This document shows, piece by piece, positions 1 to 8,492 of a DNA stretch of 55,827 nt. Position numbers and translations under genes: made by a program. Location: NCBI GenBank assembly GCA_020431995.1, contig JAGQHE010000010.1:1-55827 (forward strand), given 5' to 3'. The notes beneath the pieces are model-generated. The model searched no databases. It had not been told where the DNA came from and saw nothing but the letters and a program-made list of their open reading frames with translations. This DNA comes from Candidatus Nitrosopumilus sp. (GTDB lineage: Archaea; Thermoproteota; Nitrososphaeria; Nitrososphaerales; Nitrosopumilaceae). The stretch's first letter is position 1; every line of letters begins with the position of its first letter.

Positions 1-1
1 A

Positions 2-1810
2 GAAAAAATAAAAGATGAAGTTCGTGTAAGATTAATTAATTTTCCACTAGAAAGAAGTCTGAGGCAAATTAACGCAGAAACAATTGGACACATTACCAGT
101 GTTTCTGGAATGGTTGTTAGGGCATCAGAAGTGAAACCTCTAGCAAAAGAACTAGTTTTTGTATGTCCTGATGAACACCAAACTAAAATAATTCAGCTTA
201 AAGGAATGGATGTAAAACTTCCTGTAGTCTGTGATAATCCAAGCTGTAAACACAGAGATTTTGAGCTAAAGCCAGAAGCAAGTAAATTCATAGATTTTCA
301 AATTTTAAGACTGCAGGAACTTCCTGAGGATTTGCCCCCGGGACAGCTCCCTCACTATATTGATGTCACAATCAGACAGGATTTGGTAGATAATTCAAGA
401 CCTGGTGATAGAATTATTCTTACTGGCGTGGTAAGGGTAGAACAAGAATCAGTCACAGGAGTTCAGAGAGGACACAGTGGATTGTATAGGTTGAGAATTG
501 AGGGAAATAACATTGAATTTTTGAGCGGTCGTGGTTCAAAAACGGACAGAAAAATAGGAAGGGAAGAGATCTCTCCTGAAGAAGAAAAAAGAATCATTGC
601 ACTTAGTCAGAGCTCTGACGTGTATCAAAGACTAATTGATTCATTTGCTCCGCACATTCAAGGTCAGTCATTAATCAAAGAATCAATCTTACTTCTCCTT
701 GTAGGTTCAAATCAGAAATTACTTGGTGATGGAAGTAAAATAAGAGGAGACATTAACGTATTTCTAGTTGGAGATCCTGGCACTGCAAAATCTGAGATGC
801 TAAAATTCTGTGCAAGAATTGCACCGAGAGGTCTATATACTTCAGGTAGAGGCTCTACCGCAGCAGGACTTACAGCTGCAGTAGTTCGAGATAAAACAGG
901 AATTATGATGCTAGAAGCTGGCGCGGTGGTGCTTGGTGATCAAGGTATTGTGAGCATTGACGAATTTGATAAGATGAAGCCTGAGGACAGAAGTGCTTTA
1001 CACGAAGTTATGGAACAGCAATCAGCAAGTATTGCAAAAGGCGGTATCGTGGCTACCCTAAACGCTAGAACTTCGATTTTAGCTGCTGCAAACCCCATGT
1101 ATGGAAAATATGATCCGTTCAAAAACATTACTGAAAATGTAAATTTGCCTATTCCATTACTTACTAGATTTGATCTTATCTTTGTCGTTAGAGACATTCC
1201 TACTAAAGAACGAGATGAAAAGATTGCAAGGCACATTATTCAAAGAAATACCACTCAGGGGACAGATAAAAAATCTGTAATTGAAGTTGACTTGTTAACA
1301 AAATATCTTTCGTATGCAAAACGTGGAGTTCCGGAGTTGACAAAAGAAGCAGAAGAAAAAATTTTAGCCTATTACCTTCAGATGAGAAATGTAGAATCTG
1401 AAGAAATGATTACTGTTACTCCTAGACAGCTTGAGGGGATCATTAGACTTTCAACTGCAAGAGCAAGGTTGCTCATGAAAGACAAAGTAGAAGAAGAGGA
1501 TGCTGATCGTGCAATATTTCTGATTGAAAGCATGCTTCAGGATGCAGGAGTTGATGTCAATACTGGCAAAGTTGATCTTGGAGTATTGCAAGGAAAACCA
1601 AGAAGTGAAGTCTCAAAGATGCAATTGTTCATGGATGTTCTCAAAAGCCTTGAAGGTGACAATAAAGTTCCAGTAGATGAAAGAACCTTTGTCAAAGAGC
1701 TTGAAAAGAGTGAAAAATTCACAGAAGAAGAGGCAAGAAACTATATCAGAAGAATGCTTAGAGAAGCATCTATTTATGAATCAAAACCCGGTCACTATAA
1801 CCGAGTATGA
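2..1810 (+). CDS. mcm: Replicative DNA helicase MCM (5' partial)
   Basis: Hexameric 3'-5' helicase that unwinds DNA at the archaeal replication fork. The reading frame is open to the window edge, so the N-terminus is missing; about 602 residues are visible. A Cys/His-containing zinc-ribbon region comes first (CPDEH, then C and CKH about 25 residues later). The AAA+ core follows, with Walker A GDPGTAKSE near visible residue 256, Walker B SIDEFDK near 318 and an arginine finger in LLTRFDLIF near 389. A winged-helix-like tail ends the protein. The first internal ATG at 110 is not the real start, because conserved N-domain sequence continues upstream of it. The stop overlaps the next start (ATGA), so the helicase downstream is probably co-translated. 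Confidence 0.96.
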   Translation, partial: EKIKDEVRVRLINFPLERSLRQINAETIGHITSVSGMVVRASEVKPLAKELVFVCPDEHQTKIIQLKGMDVKLPVVCDNPSCKHRDFELKPEASKFIDFQILRLQELPEDLPPGQLPHYIDVTIRQDLVDNSRPGDRIILTGVVRVEQESVTGVQRGHSGLYRLRIEGNNIEFLSGRGSKTDRKIGREEISPEEEKRIIALSQSSDVYQRLIDSFAPHIQGQSLIKESILLLLVGSNQKLLGDGSKIRGDINVFLVGDPGTAKSEMLKFCARIAPRGLYTSGRGSTAAGLTAAVVRDKTGIMMLEAGAVVLGDQGIVSIDEFDKMKPEDRSALHEVMEQQSASIAKGGIVATLNARTSILAAANPMYGKYDPFKNITENVNLPIPLLTRFDLIFVVRDIPTKERDEKIARHIIQRNTTQGTDKKSVIEVDLLTKYLSYAKRGVPELTKEAEEKILAYYLQMRNVESEEMITVTPRQLEGIIRLSTARARLLMKDKVEEEDADRAIFLIESMLQDAGVDVNTGKVDLGVLQGKPRSEVSKMQLFMDVLKSLEGDNKVPVDERTFVKELEKSEKFTEEEARNYIRRMLREASIYESKPGHYNRV

Positions 1811-3933
1811 AAATAGAAAAATTAGAACTTCCTGATCCGGCAATTAATTTTCTGAAATCACAAGGTTTTGAAAAACTATATCCGCCACAAATTGATAGTG
1901 TGCAATCCGGACTGCTTGATGGAAAGAGCATTCTGGTTTCAGCTCCTACCGCAAGTGGAAAAACACTGATTGCAATTCTTGCAATACTCAGTTATCTTTC
2001 AAAAAATAATGGCAAGGTAATTTATCTTAGTCCGTTGCGCGCTTTAGCTGCAGAAAAATTTTCAGAATTCAAAAAATTGGAAAAAATACATCTAGGTAAA
2101 AAAATCAAAATTGGTATATCCACTGGCGATTTTGAAAACATTGAAAAAAATTTAGAGACTAGCAATGTTTTGATTTTAACAAATGAAAAAATGGATTCTA
2201 TTATTAGACATGGTATAGAATGGGTTGAAGACATTGGATTGGTTATCTCCGACGAAGTACATCTGATTGGTGATGAGAGTAGAGGTCCTACGCTTGAAAT
2301 GATTCTCACTCAGATTAAACTGCTAGATACAAAACCTCAGATTGTGGGTCTTAGTGCGACCATAACGAACTCTGATGAGATTGCCAATTGGCTTGGCTGC
2401 ACGCTTGTAAAAAACGACTGGAGACCAGTCCCCCTTTCCGAAGGCGTTTGTAGTGGCAGTGAGGTCGTTATGAATGACGGTAAAACCTTTGAAGTTGAGC
2501 GCAGCCTACGTGGAATTCCAATAGATCTAGGCGTACAGTCAGTGCAACAAGGAGGCCAATCACTTGTTTTTGCAGAAACTAGAACCAGGTCAAAATCACT
2601 TGCAACAAAGGCTGCTGACGCAATTGCACAACTTTTAGAAAAAAAAGAAATAGACGAATTAGAAAAAATATCCAAAAAAATTCTTTCTGAAAATGAACAT
2701 ACAGAATTGGTAAAGACATTATCCTTACTTGTAAAAAAAGGAGTTGCATTTCACCATGCTGGATTAAATCAAAAATGTAGAGAAATTATAGAGATTGAAT
2801 TCAGGAAGGGGAATATCAAACTTCTCTCATCTACTCCTACTTTAGCTGCTGGAGTCAATCTTCCTGCACGAAGGGTTGTAATTTCAAACATTAACAGATA
2901 CAATGCTAAGATTGGGGCGAATAGACCAATCAGTGTCTTAGAATACAAACAGCTTTGTGGAAGAGCCGGTAGACCACAATACGATGATTATGGCGAATCG
3001 ATAATTGTTGGAAATGGAAACACTGATGAACTAATCGAGTATTACATTAATGGTGAACCTGAACCAATAGTCTCAAAAATTACTGATGACAAGTCTTTGA
3101 GAACCAATATTCTTAGCATCATAGTAATTCGTCCTGGAATCAAAAAAGAGGAGATCTTGGAATTCTTTTTGGAAACGTTAGGTGGATCGCAATCAAGAAA
3201 ATCTACAATAAAATTCGCAATTGATATATCACTCCGCTTTCTTTCTAGTCAATATTTGATTATTAAAAAAGGCGAACGATATGCAGCTACTGAATTTGGA
3301 AAAAAAACATCAATGCTGTACATTGATCCTCTAACTGCAACATACTTTCGAGATGCTATCGAAAACATATCTCAAGAAAGAAAGCATACATTCGGATTTT
3401 TACATTTGATTACAAACTGTGAAGAGTTCTTTCCAAAATTCTCACTACGACAAAAAGACTATGAATCAGCTAGTCTGATGATTGAGAACAATTCCTCAGA
3501 ATTGTTGGAACCTATATCGGAATATGATTGCTCAAGAAGTCTTTTGGCCTTGCAGGCATGGATTACTGAATCTAGTGAATTGTCGCTCTCTGATAACCTT
3601 GGAATAGAGTCTGGTGATATGCATAGGATGACTGAAAATGCTGATTGGCTTGCATACTGTCTTAGAGAGATCTCAAAACATGTTGAGAGAGCAGACTTGC
3701 TTGAAGAATTGGGTGATCTAAGGAAACGAATAGCCTATGGAATAAGAGAGGAACTACTTGATTTAGTACAAGTTAAAGGAATAGGAAGGATCAGATCCAG
3801 AATTCTTTACAAACACGGAATAAAGAATCTGGATGATTTGAGAAAAATACCTGTAAATAAATTAGCAGAAATTGATAAAATTGGTCCAACCATTGCAGAT
3901 AACATAAAAACAGAGTTGCAAAAGGTTAGATAA
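1807..3933 (+). CDS. hel308: Hel308/Ski2-like superfamily 2 DNA helicase
   Basis: Predicted ATP-dependent 3'-5' helicase acting on forked DNA during replication restart and repair, judged from family knowledge. Seen in the 708 residues: motif I APTASGKT near 46-53, motif II DEVH near 148, motif III SAT near 182 and motif VI QLCGRAGRPQYD near 383. A winged-helix and ratchet region follows, and two helix-hairpin-helix-like segments lie at the C-terminus (GIGRIRSRILYKHGI and IDKIGPTIADNI). Length matches archaeal Hel308 (about 700). The ATG overlaps the MCM stop by 4 nt, which implies translational coupling of two fork helicases. A Ski2-like RNA helicase is the alternative, but the C-terminal HhH favours Hel308. 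Confidence 0.9.
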   Translation: MKIEKLELPDPAINFLKSQGFEKLYPPQIDSVQSGLLDGKSILVSAPTASGKTLIAILAILSYLSKNNGKVIYLSPLRALAAEKFSEFKKLEKIHLGKKIKIGISTGDFENIEKNLETSNVLILTNEKMDSIIRHGIEWVEDIGLVISDEVHLIGDESRGPTLEMILTQIKLLDTKPQIVGLSATITNSDEIANWLGCTLVKNDWRPVPLSEGVCSGSEVVMNDGKTFEVERSLRGIPIDLGVQSVQQGGQSLVFAETRTRSKSLATKAADAIAQLLEKKEIDELEKISKKILSENEHTELVKTLSLLVKKGVAFHHAGLNQKCREIIEIEFRKGNIKLLSSTPTLAAGVNLPARRVVISNINRYNAKIGANRPISVLEYKQLCGRAGRPQYDDYGESIIVGNGNTDELIEYYINGEPEPIVSKITDDKSLRTNILSIIVIRPGIKKEEILEFFLETLGGSQSRKSTIKFAIDISLRFLSSQYLIIKKGERYAATEFGKKTSMLYIDPLTATYFRDAIENISQERKHTFGFLHLITNCEEFFPKFSLRQKDYESASLMIENNSSELLEPISEYDCSRSLLALQAWITESSELSLSDNLGIESGDMHRMTENADWLAYCLREISKHVERADLLEELGDLRKRIAYGIREELLDLVQVKGIGRIRSRILYKHGIKNLDDLRKIPVNKLAEIDKIGPTIADNIKTELQKVR

Positions 3934-4932
3934 TTGATTGAATTAATACTTCCTGCAATACTGTCTTGCATTATCGCATTCTTTGTTGTGTTTGCAATGA
4001 CTCCTCCACTAATCAAATTTTTAGAAAAAAGAAATCTTACTGTAAAGGACATGAATAAAAAAGAAGACATAATGGTGGCTAGACCAGGTGGCCCTTCAAT
4101 AATTGTTGGATTAATTGCATCAGAAATTATATTATATGCATTTTTACAGATGAATGAGATTATCGCGATAGTTATCACAACTACGACTGCTTTTGTAATA
4201 GGTTATGTTGATGACAGAAAAGTAATGGGGGGTTGGTTTAAACCTGTGGCCCTTGCAATTGCAGCAATTCCAATTGTAGCCTTTGGCTCATATGATTCAG
4301 ATCTTGCATTTCCAATTTTTGGCACAGTTCAAATCCCTGTACTGTATATTGCATTAATAATTTTCATGATTCCTATAACTGGAAATACAATCAACTCAAT
4401 TGATGTTCTCAACGGTGTTGCTAGTGGATTTATGATGATTGCGAGCTTTTCCCTATCGATCTGCTTGTTTATTGTACAGCATTATGAAATTGCAATAGTT
4501 AGTTTGCCTCTTGGGTTTGTCTCGTTGGCATTTTACAAGTACCATAAAATTCCAAGTAGAATCTTTCCTGGCGATTCTGGAGCATTGACATTGGGTGCAA
4601 TGTATGGCGCAATTGCTATTGTGGGAGGCGTAGAAATTATTGCAGCAGTCGCCTTATTGCCTGCAGTGATAAATTCATTTCTATTTCTATCAAGTGTAAA
4701 GAAAATTGTGGAACATAGACAAGTCAAAGGGAAGCCTGTGGAACACACTGATGATTTTAGACTAAAAGCAACATCTGACAAAACTGCTCCTGTGACTTTG
4801 GTGAGGCTGATTCTTGCAAGTGGTCCTTTATCTGAAAAGCAAGTTGGATATGTAATTTTCAAACTAGCTATTTTTTCAGGAATCTTGGCTATGATTACTG
4901 CCTTTTTGATGGGGATTAGTTTTGAAATCTAA
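3934..4932 (+). CDS. Polyprenyl-phosphate GlcNAc-1-phosphate transferase family membrane protein (GPT/MraY/WecA type)
   Basis: Integral membrane enzyme of the family that moves a sugar-1-phosphate from a UDP-sugar to a polyprenyl phosphate, the first step of N-glycan or surface glycan assembly. About ten hydrophobic segments are visible in 332 residues. Family motifs are present: KEDIMVARPGGPSI near 47-60, GYVDD near 90, NSIDVLNG near 154 and FPGDSGALTLG near 211. The start is TTG, directly after the helicase stop. Closest functional parallel is the eukaryotic ALG7/archaeal AglH type rather than MraY, since no peptidoglycan genes are present. Exact sugar and lipid substrates cannot be read from sequence. 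The next small membrane gene overlaps its end. Confidence 0.85.
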   Translation: MIELILPAILSCIIAFFVVFAMTPPLIKFLEKRNLTVKDMNKKEDIMVARPGGPSIIVGLIASEIILYAFLQMNEIIAIVITTTTAFVIGYVDDRKVMGGWFKPVALAIAAIPIVAFGSYDSDLAFPIFGTVQIPVLYIALIIFMIPITGNTINSIDVLNGVASGFMMIASFSLSICLFIVQHYEIAIVSLPLGFVSLAFYKYHKIPSRIFPGDSGALTLGAMYGAIAIVGGVEIIAAVALLPAVINSFLFLSSVKKIVEHRQVKGKPVEHTDDFRLKATSDKTAPVTLVRLILASGPLSEKQVGYVIFKLAIFSGILAMITAFLMGISFEI

Positions 4933-5152
4933 TTTATTTGGATTTTTGTTTGCGATGTGGATTTTGATTATTGTTGGAGGTGGAATTGTTGTTGTTCTTT
5001 TAGGACCCGTATCGATTTCTGGTTTTGGCGATCTTGATTGGTTTATCTTATCTGTCATCAAAGCAGTAATTGCTATTCTACTAGTCATCGTGTGGATTTT
5101 AATCCTGTCAAAATTAAAAAATATGATTTTCAGAAAAGAGATTGAATCCTAG
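4922..5152 (+). CDS. Small two-helix membrane protein, unknown function
   Basis: A 76-residue protein beginning with TTG inside the last codons of the glycan transferase gene (11-nt overlap). Two strongly hydrophobic helices are visible at about residues 6-30 and 38-65. They are separated by a short loop with Asp and Gly (GFGDLDW), and a basic tail follows (KLKNMIFRKE). No recognised domain. Translational coupling to the transferase suggests an accessory role at the same membrane site, but this is inference only. The stop overlaps the convergent acyltransferase stop by 4 nt. Confidence 0.6.
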   Translation: MKSNLFGFLFAMWILIIVGGGIVVVLLGPVSISGFGDLDWFILSVIKAVIAILLVIVWILILSKLKNMIFRKEIES

Positions 5153-5625
5153 CTTTCTTTCCACTGTCTCTGTTTCTTATTATATTCATCTCTAGTGTAT
5201 CTTATAGTTGCAGGAGAGCCAATGACAACTGAATTCTCAGGTACATCTCTTGTTACAACTGATCCCATTGCAACAACACTGTTTCTTCCTACAGTCACAC
5301 CTGCTTTGATAACTGCACGCGCACCAATTATAACATTGTCTTCAATTGTAACGCCTATCATTTTGTCGCACATGGGAAAAGGATCATTTGTTAATACTGC
5401 GGCAGGGCCAATGAACACATTTTTTCCAATTCGTGATAGTGGTGGGATGTATGCTTGACCCTCAATTTTTGTATCTGTGCCGATTTTTACGTTATAATCA
5501 ACATGTACAAGGGAACCAATCTTTACATTATCCCCAATTTCTACATCATCGCCAATATATGAAAAATGCCAAATCTGCACATTTTTACCAATCTTGGCTT
5601 TTTTTGAAATAAAGTTTGTAATCAT
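5149..5625 (-). CDS. Left-handed beta-helix (hexapeptide repeat) acyltransferase
   Basis: The 158-residue protein is built of repeating [IV]-G-x-x-x-x hexapeptides (for example IGKNVQIWH, IGDDVEIGDNVKIG, IGKNVFIG). It continues with NVIIGARAVIKAGVTVGRNSVVAMGSVVTRDVPENSVVIGSPA, cited here only as the typical C-terminal coil arrangement. This trimeric fold is typical of sugar N- or O-acetyltransferases such as WbpD/PglD-type enzymes. It is last in a minus-strand operon with a Gfo/Idh/MocA dehydrogenase, so acetylation of an amino-sugar nucleotide is a reasonable inference. The acyl donor and acceptor are unknown. Confidence 0.85.
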   Translation of the reverse strand: MITNFISKKAKIGKNVQIWHFSYIGDDVEIGDNVKIGSLVHVDYNVKIGTDTKIEGQAYIPPLSRIGKNVFIGPAAVLTNDPFPMCDKMIGVTIEDNVIIGARAVIKAGVTVGRNSVVAMGSVVTRDVPENSVVIGSPATIRYTRDEYNKKQRQWKES

Positions 5626-5629
5626 TATC

Positions 5630-5899
5630 TCACAAATGCCATGGACTTGCCTTCATGATGATTTTCTCAGGCAGCACATTTTTATTATTTCTTAAAAATT
5701 CCATTTCTTGTTTTTTGTCTCGTAATTCATCAGGTAACATAATTGGAATCTCTTCAATTATTGGATAAAATCTAGAACATTTTGTGCAAAACAGTGCTCC
5801 TTCCGATACAACATTGTCTTTTTCATTAATCTCAAATAATTCTAAAGGGTGATTTTTGTCCATTGGGCATGCCAAAATATTCAACATTGTTTTGTTCAT
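5630..5899 (-). CDS. Trm112-like zinc protein
   Basis: 89 residues with the Trm112/UPF0434 pattern: MLNILACPMDK at the start, a central CTKCSRFYPI motif and IPIMLPDEL. In archaea and eukaryotes Trm112 is a small partner that stabilises and activates several methyltransferases of tRNA, rRNA and release factor. Its ATG overlaps the stop of the upstream dehydrogenase gene (ATGA), and the acyltransferase follows after 4 nt, so it sits inside an apparent sugar-modification operon. That setting is unusual for a translation-related factor. A second reading is that it is a bacterial-type YcaR/UPF0434 protein, which accompanies lipid and polysaccharide genes. Confidence 0.8.
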   Translation of the reverse strand: MNKTMLNILACPMDKNHPLELFEINEKDNVVSEGALFCTKCSRFYPIIEEIPIMLPDELRDKKQEMEFLRNNKNVLPEKIIMKASPWHL

Positions 5900-6831
5900 T
5901 TTAGATCCAGATAGATTGGTATTCCTTTTTGGCTAGATAAAAGTGCAGCTTCGGCTATCTTTGTAACATTGACTGCTTCTTGTGCTTTGACAACTTGTTT
6001 GTTTTTACCTTCGATGGCGTCTAGGAAACTTTGAATTTCTAACAATAATGGCTCTTGTTTTTCATTTTGCAATGTTTGAGTTTCGTCATCCTTTTCCACA
6101 ATAGTTTCTTGGGTGATAAAATCTGAAGAAATAATTGCATCTGTACAAACGGCATTAAATTTTCTGAGTTTTTTTGGTGTGATCCAATTGGATGAAATAA
6201 TTGCAACCCTGTCATCGTTGTATCCTAACATTATACTTGCAAAATCCTCATACTCGTGTTTTATTTTTCCTGCTCTTGCAAATACTACATGAGGCATATC
6301 ATCAAACAACCAATTCGCAGTATCAATATCATGAACAGATGTATCATAAATGATTCCCACATCTTTGATATGTAGGGGCATCCTGTTCTCACGGTGGAAC
6401 TCTAGCATTACAAGATCTCCGAATTTCTTCTCTTTGACCATTTTTTTTACAACATCTACCGCTGGATTAAATCGTTCAATGTATCCACATGTAAGAATCA
6501 CATTATTCTTTTCTGCAATTCTTACAAGTTTTTCACCTTCTTCTGACTTGTATGTCATGGGTTTTTCAACAAACACATGTTTTTTCACCTCTAATAATTT
6601 TTCAGCAATCTTTGCATGTGTTGATGTAGGCGTAACTATGAAGGCACCATCAAAATCTTCAGAACTTAGTAAACTATCCAATGTTTCATGATGGTTTACC
6701 GAATATTTTTCTCCGTATTCTTCACTCTTTTTAGAATCTGTGTCACATACTGCAACTAAAACTCCTAACTGTGATAAAATTCTGGTATGGTTTTTACCCC
6801 ATCCTCCAGTTCCAATTTGGACAATTCTCAT
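5896..6831 (-). CDS. Gfo/Idh/MocA family NAD(P)-dependent oxidoreductase
   Basis: 311 residues with an N-terminal Rossmann fold starting IVQIGTGGWGKNH. The family signature is HVFVEKPMTYKSEEG near 88-102, with the catalytic-type EKP lysine, and the second half is the substrate-binding domain. Members oxidise or reduce sugar or inositol rings; in WbpB-type pathways the substrate is a UDP-HexNAc uronate. It follows the aminotransferase gene with no gap and overlaps the Trm112-like start by 4 nt. Together with the acyltransferase this looks like part of an acetamido-sugar pathway, but substrate assignment is inference. Confidence 0.88.
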   Translation of the reverse strand: MRIVQIGTGGWGKNHTRILSQLGVLVAVCDTDSKKSEEYGEKYSVNHHETLDSLLSSEDFDGAFIVTPTSTHAKIAEKLLEVKKHVFVEKPMTYKSEEGEKLVRIAEKNNVILTCGYIERFNPAVDVVKKMVKEKKFGDLVMLEFHRENRMPLHIKDVGIIYDTSVHDIDTANWLFDDMPHVVFARAGKIKHEYEDFASIMLGYNDDRVAIISSNWITPKKLRKFNAVCTDAIISSDFITQETIVEKDDETQTLQNEKQEPLLLEIQSFLDAIEGKNKQVVKAQEAVNVTKIAEAALLSSQKGIPIYLDLK

Positions 6832-7749
6832 CTAATAGACCTCAGTTAGCCAATGTTCATAATCGTCATTTTTGTTCATCACTATGTCTGTATACTCTTG
6901 CATCATTTTTGTCGTAATGTCTCCAGGCTTCCCATTTCCAATCCTTTTTGAATCTATTTCTATTACTGGGGTGATTTCTGCTGCCGTTCCCGTGAGAAAT
7001 ATCTCATCTGATATATTTAACTCGCTTCTTGCAATGTCCCTCTCAACCACGTCAATATCCAAATCTCGTGCGATGTTGATGATTGCATCTCGTGTAATTC
7101 CCTCAAGTGCTGATGATGCAAGTGATGGCGTTGACAATTGCCCTTCTCTTACAATGAATATGTTCTCACCTGGTGCTTCGCTGACATTTCCATTGTGATC
7201 TAGTAAAATTGCTTCATCAACACCATTTCTTTTTGCTTCTTGTGTGGCGATTATTGAATTCAGATAATTCCCACCCATTTTTGCTTGTGGTGGCGTAGAT
7301 GCATCTGAGAATTTTCGCCACGATACAACTCCTGCAGTTATCCCGTTCTTGTTAAACAAATCTCCAAAAGGAAATGTAATAATTGCAACATTTGTTGGAG
7401 CCTTTTCAGTTACATGGAGATTAATTCCGTAATCTCCAACAAAATAAAATGGTCTTATGTAACACGACTTTTTGATTTTGTTTTTCCTGCAAACTCCTAT
7501 TATTGCGTCCGTTATTTCCACATCTGAGAAATTCAATGTAATGTTGTAAAACTGCCCTGATCTTCTAAATCGTTTAACATGCTCATCTAATCTAAATACA
7601 TGCAAATTTTCCCCATTCCAATATGCTCTAATTCCCTCAAAAATGGACGTTCCGTAATGAATTGCATGAGTTGTTATTGGCACCTTGGCTTTTTCCATCA
7701 AAACATATTTTCCATCAAACCACACGTATTTTGAAAGTGGAAGTTTCAT
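6832..7749 (-). CDS. ilvE: Branched-chain amino acid aminotransferase
   Basis: PLP-dependent fold-type IV transaminase (305 residues) for the last step of Val, Leu and Ile synthesis. Seen: the start VWFDGKYVLMEKAKVPI, the THAIHYGTSIFEGIRAY segment typical of IlvE, the PLP lysine in PPQAKMGGNY, and the signature EAILLDHNGNVSEAPGENIF. D-amino acid aminotransferases and aminodeoxychorismate lyases share the fold, but the full set of IlvE motifs favours the branched-chain enzyme. A TATA box lies about 25 nt before the ATG, so it heads a leaderless minus-strand operon with the dehydrogenase, Trm112-like and acyltransferase genes. Confidence 0.92.
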   Translation of the reverse strand: MKLPLSKYVWFDGKYVLMEKAKVPITTHAIHYGTSIFEGIRAYWNGENLHVFRLDEHVKRFRRSGQFYNITLNFSDVEITDAIIGVCRKNKIKKSCYIRPFYFVGDYGINLHVTEKAPTNVAIITFPFGDLFNKNGITAGVVSWRKFSDASTPPQAKMGGNYLNSIIATQEAKRNGVDEAILLDHNGNVSEAPGENIFIVREGQLSTPSLASSALEGITRDAIINIARDLDIDVVERDIARSELNISDEIFLTGTAAEITPVIEIDSKRIGNGKPGDITTKMMQEYTDIVMNKNDDYEHWLTEVY

Positions 7750-7770
7750 AGGACACTTCTACGTGGTGTG

Positions 7771-7778
7771 TATTAATC
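7771..7778 (-). promoter_or_regulatory. TATA box of ilvE operon
   Basis: The minus strand reads GATTAATA here; its centre is about 25 nt before the ilvE ATG. This is the spacing expected if transcription starts at or next to the start codon. Confidence 0.55.
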
Positions 7779-7805
7779 TATTTTCAATTAGATCTGAAGT
7801 TTAAT

Positions 7806-8435
7806 TTAATCCTTGGACGCTAACTCTTGTGTAATTTTTGACCATCCTTCTTTGGGAAACTTCATTCCTGCAACCCTTCTGGTTGCATCTTCTGAATTGG
7901 CAAATTTCTGCACTGTTTTCCAATTTTCCTCAATTATTTTTGCTATGCTTTCTGGAATGTCGTCTTTCCATGATGATTTCTTGCCTAATGCAGCGTCAAA
8001 TAACTTTTCTTTGACTAATGAGGCTGAAAGCATTTTTCTCTCGCCAATTCTTGGTTTTAGTCTATAAATTTTTAGCATATACCCTTCGGCCCTGTCTCCT
8101 GTATATGAAAAAAAATCCCCTTTAACTCCTCGAAGAATTTGCTTTCTTAGTTGCCACGTTCTAGGAGATAATAACGGCGGCAAATATTTTTTGAATGGAG
8201 CAAAAAATGTATAATCATCAGTAATCTGTATTGAATCGCCAAAAACAGAAATTAGCATTTTCTTTCTGGTTTCAAAGTTAAATGGAAAACTCTTACTATT
8301 AATCTCCCTGTCACCATCTTTGAAAACGACAGGCATTACTTTTACGATGCCTGCTTCTTTTTTTAGCTCTGAAATTATTTCTACATGGGCATTAGTTACT
8401 GGATTTAGATGAGCAAGATATAGCGCAGTAGTCAA
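7806..8435 (-). CDS. Cytidylyltransferase/NMN adenylyltransferase-like nucleotidyltransferase
   Basis: 209 residues with a TTG start. The N-terminus ALYLAHLNPVTNAHVEII aligns with the FxPxHxGH nucleotide-binding motif of the nucleotidyltransferase alpha/beta phosphodiesterase family, with Ala replacing the usual Gly in the second histidine pair. The segment RKMLSASLVKEKL near residue 130 corresponds to the ISxTxIR motif, and the region DDIPESIAKIIEENW resembles the end of NMN adenylyltransferases. The likely reaction is nucleotidyl transfer to a phosphorylated substrate such as NMN or a sugar or lipid phosphate. The atypical motif makes the substrate uncertain. Confidence 0.65.
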   Translation of the reverse strand: MTTALYLAHLNPVTNAHVEIISELKKEAGIVKVMPVVFKDGDREINSKSFPFNFETRKKMLISVFGDSIQITDDYTFFAPFKKYLPPLLSPRTWQLRKQILRGVKGDFFSYTGDRAEGYMLKIYRLKPRIGERKMLSASLVKEKLFDAALGKKSSWKDDIPESIAKIIEENWKTVQKFANSEDATRRVAGMKFPKEGWSKITQELASKD

Positions 8436-8492
8436 TTGCTATGTCCTTATTAAATCTCATATTTCAATGATTGATTGGAAAAAATTACTTTT

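Noticed and set aside
940-1236. Antisense open frame of 98 codons within the MCM gene
   Set aside because: It mirrors a conserved AAA+ region, has no promoter and no protein features; a typical shadow frame in low-GC coding DNA.
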